From positions 1 to 22,326 of the IMG/VR virus record IMGVR_UViG_3300022744_000105: 22,326 nucleotides of DNA; one strand, written 5' to 3'. Source of the stretch: a virus. Position 1 is the stretch's first letter. Each line of letters opens with the position of its first letter. Positions 8,111 through 14,710 of the stretch are shown here, piece after piece. Below the pieces are notes generated by a model. The model had not been told where the DNA came from and made no database searches. It worked only from the letters and a program-made list of their open reading frames with translations. Position numbers and translations under genes: made by a program.

Positions 8111-8469
8111 TTCAACCGCCCTTGAATTTCGTAAAGCGCGTCAAGCTCGCCGCTTGAAATGGCTTTGACTTGCATTATTGTATAAACAACGCCGTCAATG
8201 GTCAGCCTGTCAACAGGGCTAGGGCGGCTAGCCAAATCAGCAGCGGAAACAGTAACTTTCTTGTCGCCAGCTTTCGCCAAATCGTTTGCAATGTCAAAGC
8301 CCTTGTATTCTTCAACAATCGCCTTAACGCTCGCGTCAGCAGTCGTTTGACCCGCAAGCCCGGTTGCAGGATTGTAAGCGCCAGCGGTAACAGTGGTCAA
8401 CGTTATTGACTTGCCAAACTGGCCAATCATTTTAGTTGCCAACTTGCGAGCGGTTGCGTCAAGTGTCAC
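8107..8469 (-). CDS. head closure / head-tail joining protein
   Basis: Product is 120 aa and starts at GTG; GTGA overlaps the upstream stop, which fixes the start. The fold suggested is the small beta-barrel head-closure type: ITLTTVTAGAYNPATGLAGQTT, then VKAIVEEYKGFDI, a VTVSAADLA strand, and DRLTIDGVVYTIMQVKAIS toward the end. Its place between the DnaT-like adaptor and the gp10-like protein is that of the stopper that seals the portal channel after packaging. No unusual features. Confidence 0.75.
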   Translation of the reverse strand: MTLDATARKLATKMIGQFGKSITLTTVTAGAYNPATGLAGQTTADASVKAIVEEYKGFDIANDLAKAGDKKVTVSAADLASRPSPVDRLTIDGVVYTIMQVKAISSGELDALYEIQGRLK

Positions 8470-8993
8470 GTTCTAACCAACCTTGTCATTGCGCCGCCCG
8501 TTTTCAGCAGCGGGCGAAGCTTGCTTTCAACAGCCCTGAAAATAGTTGCAACGTTGCCCGTTGTGTCATATTCAACTTCAATCGGGCCAACCTTGACCCG
8601 CTTTTGCGCTTGCTCAATATCCGGCGCAAGGTCAACGCCTTGTGTTGTCTTGTAAGCCAAGTCAATGCAAGCGTTTTTAACTTCAGCGGGAACGCTTGCG
8701 CTGTCATAGTAAGGGGCTAAACCATAGCCACCGCTAAGCGCGTCTTCACGTTCAACATAATAGCGCGGCCAATCCAAGGCTTGCGTTGTGTTGACGCGAT
8801 AGCCTTTCCAGCGAGTGCGAAAGCTGTTCACCATGAAATCAGTTGCAAGCCGCAAAGCTGTTTCTTTGGCTGCAACAGTCAAAGCCGCCCAAGCTGTGAA
8901 CCCATAGTTAGCAAGGCGCGTGTCAGCTTCAGCAACGCTTGCATAACTTTCAGCCGTTGCAAGGCCAGTGCCGTTTTCAACAATAAGGGCCAT
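8466..8993 (-). CDS. head-tail adaptor (DnaT-like family)
   Basis: The 175-aa product has the start typical of the phage family named putative DnaT-like ssDNA-binding protein (GLATAESYASVAEADTRLANYG, about residues 10-31), followed by ALRLATDFMVNSFRTRWKGYR and LDWPRYYVE. Despite the family label, in phage head operons this protein acts as the first head-tail connector that binds the portal ring; the label comes from weak similarity. The order here (capsid, small protein, this gene, closure, gp10-like) agrees. ATG is preceded by GGAG with 8 nt spacing. Confidence 0.8.
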   Translation of the reverse strand: MALIVENGTGLATAESYASVAEADTRLANYGFTAWAALTVAAKETALRLATDFMVNSFRTRWKGYRVNTTQALDWPRYYVEREDALSGGYGLAPYYDSASVPAEVKNACIDLAYKTTQGVDLAPDIEQAQKRVKVGPIEVEYDTTGNVATIFRAVESKLRPLLKTGGAMTRLVRT

Positions 8994-9005
8994 TGCGAAA
9001 GCTCC

Positions 9006-9039
9006 AAAAGAAAAAGGGGCGAGCCGTTAGACCCGCCCC
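9006..9039 (-). terminator. intrinsic terminator after the 87-aa gene
   Basis: The minus strand has GGGGCG then a 12-nt interior and CGCCCC, followed by TTTTTCTTTT. This is a GC-only 6-bp stem with a clean T tract in the 55-bp gap between the 87-aa gene and the head-tail adaptor. It would reduce readthrough from the capsid region into the neck genes. Confidence 0.7.
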
Positions 9040-9048
9040 AACAGCAAC

Positions 9049-9312
9049 TTACTTGCCAGCCTTGGGCGGGGCGTTCCAGCCATCCGCGCCAGTGTCGCCA
9101 GCCGTCAGCTTGGCAAGCGTTGCCTTCAGTTCAGCGAGTTCAGCCGCCATAGCTTCAACGGAAAGCGGGGCGCTGGCGCTCGCCGGTTCAGGGTTGTCAG
9201 GCCCGTCATAAAGTTTCATGGTCTTTTCGTCAAAGTCTTCTTCATTCACAATGACGTATTTGCCTTGAGTGGCTTCGTCAGTTGCCACAATGCGAACGGT
9301 CTTCAGGGTCAT
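9049..9312 (-). CDS. hypothetical protein after the capsid gene (87 aa)
   Basis: The N-terminal half (VRIVATDEATQGKYVIVNEEDFDEKTMKLYDG) reads as a small beta domain of a type common in phage head operons; the C-terminal half is Ala/Pro/Glu-rich with a helix (VEAMAAELAELKATLAKLTAG) and ends in a flexible Gly/Pro tail. ATG has a GAAAGG ribosome site. It lies between hairpins on both sides (9006-9039 and 9337-9371). The helical tail might bind a head protein, but the function is unknown. Confidence 0.65.
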   Translation of the reverse strand: MTLKTVRIVATDEATQGKYVIVNEEDFDEKTMKLYDGPDNPEPASASAPLSVEAMAAELAELKATLAKLTAGDTGADGWNAPPKAGK

Positions 9313-9336
9313 TTCAAATGCCTTTCAATGTGGGCA

Positions 9337-9371
9337 AAAGCTTTGGCGAGCCAACTAGGTCAACTCGCCAA
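9337..9371 (-). terminator. terminator-like hairpin after the major capsid gene
   Basis: TTGGCGAG (9371-9364) pairs perfectly with CTCGCCAA (9350-9343) over 8 bp with a 13-nt loop; the minus strand then reads AGCTTTTG. The stem starts 6 bp past the capsid stop. The T tract is only four long, so it may stabilise the capsid mRNA 3' end rather than end transcription fully. Confidence 0.5.
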
Positions 9372-9376
9372 CGCCG

Positions 9377-10510
9377 TTAGCCAAGCACAACAGCCGAAAA
9401 TTCAGGGTGAACGTTCTTGAAACCCCAAGCAAGGTGAAGCTCCCAACTGGTTTGCCCATATTGAGCAATTTCAAGCATAAGATAAGTCATGCCAAAATTG
9501 TCAGAAATAGGCATTTGTTGAATGGTGGGGTTGGGCGGCATGATGGGCGGGCGAAGCGTGCCCACAATAGCATTACGTTCAAAAGCAAGGTTGGCCGTGT
9601 AGTTGTTGCCAATAGTCATCGCCGTAGCAGCAGCGGGGATTGCCTGACGCAAGCCAGGAGTGGCAAGGGTGATAGTGCCAGGGGCAGCAACGCCAACTGC
9701 AACAACATACTTGTTGGGGTCGCCCGCGAACGTCACAATATCGCCAGCAAGCACCGTGCCGGAACCCGTGATAATGGGAATGGAAGTTGTGCCAACCGCA
9801 AAGCCCGCCGCGCTGGTGGTGTAAGCCGTGCCGGTGCCTTTGGTGTGCAGGCCAATGCCCGCGCTTTCACGCGGCATGAACCCAAACTGACGCTGAAGCA
9901 CGCCCGAACGGCGTTCTTCATCAGAACCGGCCTGATAATGGTTCTGGATAACGCCAAGCTTGCGCAAGGCCGCGCCGCTGGTGGTGTCGCCAACATATTG
10001 CATATCGGCAAGCGGTGCGCCGTTGTCCTGAAGCACTTTGCGAGCGTCAACAAAAGCGTCAAGGTTGGAAGCAAAAGGCGAAGTGCCAGCGGTGCCAATG
10101 GCGCGGCTCGCGCCAACCTTGGCGGCAAGGGCGCAATCAACTTCAGCTTCATTGCGCAAGGTTCGCATACCTTGCATAAGAAGCTGTTTCACCCAATCCT
10201 GATCGTTGCCGCCGTTCTGAAGCGAACGCAACTGTTCACCCGTCAGGTTCCAATCAACCTTGCGGCTCTTGGTAATCTGAACGTCAATGGTTGCGGCAAC
10301 GGCATCAGTGCCGGTTGCGGCAACGTTGTTGGGCGTGAAGTCGCTTGCGGTGCGAACCGGCGCATAAGGAACCTTCACAAGGTCGCCCTTGGCAACGCCC
10401 TTGTCGTCAAAGCTGGTGTTGATTGCAGACACAACGCCGAACGGTTCGTTTGCAACTTCCTTGGCCGCACTATACAAAGTGGGCGCAATGGCGGTCAAAG
10501 TATTGGCCAT
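9377..10510 (-). CDS. major capsid protein, P22 coat family
   Basis: The 377-aa product carries the P22 gene 5 coat-family pattern: MANTLTAIAPTLYSAAKEVANEPFGV at the N-terminus, then a long first domain, GSDEERRSGVLQRQFGFMPRESAG near residues 195-220, an inserted beta-rich domain near 230-300, and a C-terminal segment with NFGMTYLMLEIAQYGQTSWELHLAWGFKNVHPE. Length is a little below P22 coat (430 aa). The start has a strong GAAAGG site 8 nt upstream. The gene follows the scaffold gene and is flanked by a candidate promoter and hairpins, consistent with needing several hundred copies per virion. The role is confident. Confidence 0.92.
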   Translation of the reverse strand: MANTLTAIAPTLYSAAKEVANEPFGVVSAINTSFDDKGVAKGDLVKVPYAPVRTASDFTPNNVAATGTDAVAATIDVQITKSRKVDWNLTGEQLRSLQNGGNDQDWVKQLLMQGMRTLRNEAEVDCALAAKVGASRAIGTAGTSPFASNLDAFVDARKVLQDNGAPLADMQYVGDTTSGAALRKLGVIQNHYQAGSDEERRSGVLQRQFGFMPRESAGIGLHTKGTGTAYTTSAAGFAVGTTSIPIITGSGTVLAGDIVTFAGDPNKYVVAVGVAAPGTITLATPGLRQAIPAAATAMTIGNNYTANLAFERNAIVGTLRPPIMPPNPTIQQMPISDNFGMTYLMLEIAQYGQTSWELHLAWGFKNVHPEFSAVVLG

Positions 10511-10552
10511 TTCTAAGCCTTTCCTAAAATTGAGGGTGAAAGCCTAGTTAGC

Positions 10553-10634
10553 GCAACCAACCTGGCGAACCGGCGCAACCGGATTTGCAAAGCGCGGCTT
10601 TGCAATGGTTTTGCTTATTCTTCAGGTTGGTTGC
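10553..10634. repeat. nested perfect inverted repeats before the capsid gene
   Basis: The outer arms GCAACCAACCTG (10553-10564) and CAGGTTGGTTGC (10623-10634) are a perfect 12-bp inverted repeat 58 bp apart. Inside, TTGCAAAGC (10585-10593) and GCTTTGCAA (10597-10605) form a perfect 9-bp hairpin with a GCG triplet loop, flanked by a further AACC/GGTT pairing. No T tract follows, so it is not a normal terminator. Confidence 0.85.
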
Positions 10635-10642
10635 TTTGTCAA
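10614..10642 (-). promoter_or_regulatory. candidate promoter for the capsid gene
   Basis: The minus strand has TTGACA (10642-10637), a 17-nt spacer, then AATAAG (10619-10614), which matches TATAAT at four of six positions. Transcription would start near 10607, at the 9-bp hairpin, leaving a leader of about 97 nt before the capsid ATG. One arm of the 12-bp inverted repeat lies inside the spacer. TTGACA also occurs by chance in coding DNA here, so this is moderate evidence. Confidence 0.4.
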
Positions 10643-10654
10643 TAGCTCAAAGAA

Positions 10655-11287
10655 CTATTCAGCCGAAATAGTGCCACCTTCTGCAAAGAAAGCGGCGCGC
10701 TCCGCTGGCTTCATGGCGTTAAAGCCTTCTTGGTTGACAGTCTTGCCGCTGGCTTTCTTGTCGGTGCCACCTTGCGCGCCGCCGCCGCCGTTGGCCGGTG
10801 CCGCAATGTAGTGCTTGCCGTCTTCACCTTTGGCCCATTCGCCCACAAAGTCAGCAAGCGGCTTGTCGCCAACAACGGCAACGCGGTTTTCACCGTCAAC
10901 CTTCAAAGCCACTTGGCCCGAAAGCATCGCCTTGACCGCTGGCAAGAATTGCTTGGCAACGTTGGCCTTAACCAAGGCTTCAGTCAGCCCGTTGTCAACC
11001 AAAAGCTTTTGCACAAAGCCGCTTTCATTCTTGGCGAGTTCTTCAGCCGTTTCAGCGCGCTTGCTGGCGTCCTTGGCGGTCTTTTCCAAGGTCTTCTTTT
11101 CAGCTTCAAGAGCGTCAATCTTGGCTTCAAGCTTTTCAAGTTCAGCGGGGTCAATCGCCTTGCCCTTGCGAGCTTCCTTAAGCTCTTTCAGAAGTTCAGC
11201 GTTCTTTGCGGCAACAGCCGCATTCGCTTCTTCAATCGCGTCAGCGAGAATTTTCTTGTCAGCGGGGTCATTGGGGTCAAACGCCAT
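10655..11287 (-). CDS. capsid scaffolding protein
   Basis: This predicted 210-aa acidic protein lies directly upstream of the capsid gene. I chose ATG at 11287 rather than the TTG three codons upstream because GAAGGA lies 8 nt before it. Residues about 8-95 form a long Ala/Glu/Lys coiled coil (EEANAAVAAKNAELLKELKE onward), followed by a compact part (about 95-155), then a Gly-rich linker (ANGGGGAQGG) and a helical end MKPAERAAFFAEGGTISAE, the type of short C-terminal helix that scaffolds use to bind coat. This is the usual architecture for scaffold proteins of P22-like and HK97-like heads. No protease gene is seen, so the scaffold may exit intact as in P22. Confidence 0.82.
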   Translation of the reverse strand: MAFDPNDPADKKILADAIEEANAAVAAKNAELLKELKEARKGKAIDPAELEKLEAKIDALEAEKKTLEKTAKDASKRAETAEELAKNESGFVQKLLVDNGLTEALVKANVAKQFLPAVKAMLSGQVALKVDGENRVAVVGDKPLADFVGEWAKGEDGKHYIAAPANGGGGAQGGTDKKASGKTVNQEGFNAMKPAERAAFFAEGGTISAE

Positions 11288-11399
11288 TTTCTTCAATCCT
11301 TCTGTTTGCGGTCAGTGCCGCGCCCGGTTGCAAAATTGCGCCCAAGGTTTAGCGGGTCAAGTCTTCAGATGCAAGGGGCTTTGCCGCCTGCCATCGCCG

Positions 11400-11552
11400 T
11401 TAAGACAAAAACGCTTTTGCAAGGGCAATGGCGTCTTCAACTAACGTTTTGTCTTGGCTGTTAAGCGTTGACAAATCAATTTTCAAAAGCTCGCTTAGCA
11501 TTTTCTGCCATTCGGCTTTAGGTGAAAATTCATTAGGCGTTTCAATTATCAT
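11400..11552 (-). CDS. 50-aa coupled small protein
   Basis: A short ORF, MIIETPNEFSPKAEWQKML onward, starts with an ATG that overlaps the stop of the minor head gene (ATGA) and ends with TAA at 11400. The protein is helical and acidic with regular Leu spacing (LSELLKIDLSTLNSQ, then LVEDAIALAKAFLS). The overlap and codon use like its neighbours make it credible. I do not recognise it. About 110 bp of apparently non-coding DNA follows before the scaffold gene, with no clear structure. Its tight link to the MuF-JAB gene makes it a candidate partner or inhibitor of that protein, which is speculation. Confidence 0.6.
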   Translation of the reverse strand: MIIETPNEFSPKAEWQKMLSELLKIDLSTLNSQDKTLVEDAIALAKAFLS

Positions 11553-13201
11553 TGTTCAAACACCTTCAAAAACTCGCCAATGTAAAACTTGTTTTTGTTG
11601 AAGCTGGCTTTAGCCGCTTCGCTATGCTCAAAAGAATAAACAATTTTCTTTTGATTATGCAAAGCCAAGTTAACAACGTGTGCGTAATGGTCATTAAAAG
11701 CCTTAACATCAATGTAACCGGCTTTAACAAGGGGTTTGAAAAACTTGTTAAGTTTTACTTCAACAGCTTTTATAGCCCCTTGGCTAAGCTTATCGCTTTC
11801 AGCGTAAAAGCTTGAACCTTCGTGCGAGTGCGCCCAAAGACCTTTTAAGCCTGGATTGTTGGCAACTTCCATCAAATCTTGTGGGCTTAGCGAAATAGGG
11901 CGGTTAATCGGGTGGTTGTGGTGTGCAACAATTTCGTTTTTAGGGTCAGCAACAAGCTTGTTAAAATTGTCAGACGTTTGAATATAGCTTTTGCCGTTTG
12001 CTTTCATAACGTCAGAAATAGGGTTGCCGCTTTTATTATCAAAAGCCGCCATGTGTTCATTTTTGTCTTTGAAACCTTTTGATAAAACTTCACTTTTTGC
12101 TTTTTCATTAGACTTGACTAAAATTTCACCAATGCTTTGTTCATTGGCTTTAGCGGTGCGGCTAGTTACGCCAGCGCGCAAAGCCTCCAAGCTGACCGGC
12201 CTGCCCTGACCGTCAACCAAGTCTTTAAGCGTAATCTTGCCTTCGCGCCAAAGGTCAGCGCGCCCAACGCCTAAAACTTGGTCTTGATAAGCTTTGCCCT
12301 TGCGTTCAAGATAGTCATTAAAGCTTGTGTTAACGTCAACTTGACCGTCAGAACTTGCGCGAGTAGTGGCAGGAGCTTCAGGAATGTTTAAGCCCATTTC
12401 CTTAAAGCTTTTCGTTATAGGAACTTCAAGCGAACGGCATTTGAAATGTCTAGGCGTGCCGCCATTGTAAGACAACTTTTTAGGGCCAAGTGGTTCAAAG
12501 TCCAAGTTCCAACTTTCGCCGCTATAGGCAACACAAGTCAAGCTTGTGTGACCGTCAAGCGTGCTTACTTGCTTCAACCCTTTAACAATGTCACTATTGG
12601 CCTTAAAGGTTTGCCGCCGCGCATCATTAGCAACAGTTTGAATTGACGTATGCACCAAGCTAGCAGCATCGCGCCGCGCAATGTCCATAACACCGGGAAC
12701 GCCAGCTTTGCCCACAATGCGGGCGGTTATTTGCTGGTTTGTCTCGCCATTCGCTAGACCTTGGCGCACTTGGGCGGCAAACTTGGTCTTGATATTCTCG
12801 CTTTGGCCGCGCCACCAATCCGCGCTAGGAGCGCCTTGAATTAGAACGTCACTGTTCAGCGATTTGAAATAGTCGCTAGGTGGAACGGCAACGGCTTCTT
12901 TGTCAAAGACAACGTGCAAAGCGTTGGCGGCATGGTCAGCCACCATTTCAGCAATTCCCTTTTTGTCAATGCTGTCTTGAATGTTTTTATAATGCTTGTC
13001 AATAATTTCGTCAGTGTCGCCAATGACCTTTTCAAGCTTTTTGCGTTCCGAAAAGTCAAGGTCTTCTTCAGCCAATCGCTTCAAAAGTTCCTTTTCCATA
13101 TCTTTCAAGCGCGCAAAGGTTAGCGCCCTTTCGTGTGCTGACAAACGCAAAACATCAATTGCATTTGTCAACACCGCATCAAAAAGTTCTTGGTCAATCA
13201 T
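11549..13201 (-). CDS. minor head protein (MuF / SPP1 gp7 type) with JAB-like C-terminal domain
   Basis: The 550-aa protein has two parts. Residues about 1-80 are helical; about 135-262 match the phage Mu F/SPP1 gp7 head morphogenesis domain (ARRDAASLVHTSIQTVANDARR at 175-196, then LDGHTSLTCVAYSGESW and the ending GTPRHFKCRS at 248-257). About 295-345 is the frequent RADLWREGKITLKDLVDGQGRP linker. From about 380 a second domain reads like a RadC/JAB metalloprotease: Glu382 in NEHMAAFDNKSGNPI, then H428-x-H430-P431, and S439-x-x-D442, spaced as H-x-H-x8-S-x2-D. Family knowledge: JAB domains bind zinc and cleave isopeptide or peptide bonds, while MuF proteins can carry toxins into hosts. The end (about 470-550) is basic and helical. 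ATG overlaps the portal stop (ATGA). The domain call is by eye. Confidence 0.85.
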   Translation of the reverse strand: MIDQELFDAVLTNAIDVLRLSAHERALTFARLKDMEKELLKRLAEEDLDFSERKKLEKVIGDTDEIIDKHYKNIQDSIDKKGIAEMVADHAANALHVVFDKEAVAVPPSDYFKSLNSDVLIQGAPSADWWRGQSENIKTKFAAQVRQGLANGETNQQITARIVGKAGVPGVMDIARRDAASLVHTSIQTVANDARRQTFKANSDIVKGLKQVSTLDGHTSLTCVAYSGESWNLDFEPLGPKKLSYNGGTPRHFKCRSLEVPITKSFKEMGLNIPEAPATTRASSDGQVDVNTSFNDYLERKGKAYQDQVLGVGRADLWREGKITLKDLVDGQGRPVSLEALRAGVTSRTAKANEQSIGEILVKSNEKAKSEVLSKGFKDKNEHMAAFDNKSGNPISDVMKANGKSYIQTSDNFNKLVADPKNEIVAHHNHPINRPISLSPQDLMEVANNPGLKGLWAHSHEGSSFYAESDKLSQGAIKAVEVKLNKFFKPLVKAGYIDVKAFNDHYAHVVNLALHNQKKIVYSFEHSEAAKASFNKNKFYIGEFLKVFEQ

Positions 13202-14706
13202 TCGCCAGCCTTTGCAGGGTCAACGGGCTTCTTCTCGCCAGGTTTGGGCTTTGGTGCGTTGGGGTTAGCAACAGGGGCGGGAAGCGCGGCGGGTGGCGGT
13301 GCCGCGTCAATTTCCCCTTGGTGTTCTTCAAGCGTCTTGTCGCTTTCGATAAGGTCGCCACGCTTGAACAGGTCAAACAATTCAGCGTCAGACAGCTTGC
13401 CAGCCTGACAAGCTGCAACCAACGCCGTCAGCGTTTGCGCGTCCATAACAACCGGCGAGTAATCGCGGTTAAGTTCATAGCTAATTTCAGCGTCAGACGA
13501 ATTAGCCCAAGCGGCAAACACTTTCAAAGCTGCTTCAAGCTTCAAAGAAACTTGAATTGCAATGCTAGACAAAATAGAATTTTCGCCAGCGTTGCGCGCC
13601 GCTTGGGTCTTGTATGCTTCAACGCCCGCTTTCTCGCTAGCCAGCATTTTAGCGCCAAGGTTGGCCATTTGGTTTTCTATGCGGTCAAGTGCCTTTTCAA
13701 GCGCTTGAATGCCTTGGCCCTTAAATTCAAGATATTCAGCCTTGGCGTTGGGGTCAGGGAAAACCCAAGCACTTTCAGAACCAATATAAAATTCTTCAGG
13801 CGCTTGGCCCGGTTCAGGCACGCTTGGAGAATAGCCGCTTACAACAGGTGTAGGCAACGCCGTGAAGTGCAAGGCGTGATAATAGTCAGCGCTGACAAGA
13901 TAATGATTAAGGTTTGCGTCAATCAAATCAATTAACGGCGGGTCGCAAAAATCAAAGTCAGCTTCAAAGGGAATTTGATTTAAGGGCTTGCCGTCAAGCA
14001 ATGGGTAAGTTGGCCCTTCAAGCAAAATGTCTTCATTTTTGTCATTTTGCTTGAAAACCCTGACGCGATAGTTGCCGTTTTCGTCAAGGTCAAGAACCCT
14101 ATAGCGTTCTTCTTCTTCTTCTTCAAACTCGCTGACTGCAACTTTCGCGCATTCGCCAAGCACAACCATTGAAAGGGTGTGTTTGTTGTTGACAACGCGA
14201 AACTTCCAATTGCGGATAGCTTCAGCTTTGTAAAGCTGCATAGTTGGGCGCAAGCCAAGGGCTTCAGCTTGGGCAACAGTCAATTGTTGCCCGTTTGTGT
14301 CAACGCTTGGCGGGTGGTCAGTCAAAACGCCAACAAAGCCGATTGACAGCCATTCAAGCGCGTATTCTTCAGCAAAGACGTTCAAAGGAACGCCCTTCAT
14401 TGAAACGTCTTCAAGGTAAGGGTCAAGACCTTTCGGCAACTCGCTTTCAGGCGGCTTGCGAAACATCATGCCAAGCAACGCCGCAACCGTGCGCCAACTC
14501 GCGTTATAAAAAGCCGCTCGCTTCTTATAAGACTTGTATTGGTCAGCCGTTTGCTTGTTCAGCTTGGGTAAGTATCGCTCGCCAGCCTTATGAACTTTGT
14601 GTTGGCCCGCCAAAACATCACGAACGTTTCGCCACTTGTGGGCAAATTCGTCATATTTTTCATGGGTTGCAGCAACACCCTTTTTCTTGCCAACAGCTTC
14701 AGCCAT
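13198..14706 (-). CDS. portal protein (DUF4055 family)
   Basis: Start chosen at ATG 14706 (502 aa), with GGGGAA upstream inside the last codons of the terminase, rather than the 29-codon N-terminal extension. The DUF4055 portal pattern is clear: EFAHKWRNVRDVLAGQHKVHKAGERYLPKL (about 19-48), YNASWRTVAALLGMMFRKPP (about 64-83), a WLSIGFVGVLTDHPP segment, a middle beta-rich region, then DPPLIDLIDANLNHYLVSADYYHALHFTALPTPVVSG, ending near DRIENQMANLGAKMLAS and a long helix. The C-terminal 40 residues are Pro/Ala/Lys-rich, a disordered tail that may sit in the head. It follows TerL by 4 bp and couples to the minor head gene. The role as the dodecameric channel for DNA is confident. Confidence 0.9.
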   Translation of the reverse strand: MAEAVGKKKGVAATHEKYDEFAHKWRNVRDVLAGQHKVHKAGERYLPKLNKQTADQYKSYKKRAAFYNASWRTVAALLGMMFRKPPESELPKGLDPYLEDVSMKGVPLNVFAEEYALEWLSIGFVGVLTDHPPSVDTNGQQLTVAQAEALGLRPTMQLYKAEAIRNWKFRVVNNKHTLSMVVLGECAKVAVSEFEEEEEERYRVLDLDENGNYRVRVFKQNDKNEDILLEGPTYPLLDGKPLNQIPFEADFDFCDPPLIDLIDANLNHYLVSADYYHALHFTALPTPVVSGYSPSVPEPGQAPEEFYIGSESAWVFPDPNAKAEYLEFKGQGIQALEKALDRIENQMANLGAKMLASEKAGVEAYKTQAARNAGENSILSSIAIQVSLKLEAALKVFAAWANSSDAEISYELNRDYSPVVMDAQTLTALVAACQAGKLSDAELFDLFKRGDLIESDKTLEEHQGEIDAAPPPAALPAPVANPNAPKPKPGEKKPVDPAKAGE

Positions 14707-14710
14707 GCTT

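Noticed and set aside
9407-10516. A 369-codon open frame on the + strand across almost the whole capsid gene
   Set aside because: It is a shadow of the capsid gene's codon use (few antisense stops). No ribosome site or family pattern, and the product is a low-complexity basic mix.
11297-11399. Promoter (TTGACC ... AATTTT) or tiny ORF before the scaffold gene
   Set aside because: The -35 and -10 are both partial matches, and the only ATG ORF there has nine codons.
13135-13935. A 266-codon + strand open frame opposite the portal gene
   Set aside because: Antisense shadow of a confidently assigned portal gene, with no start signal and no recognisable domain.
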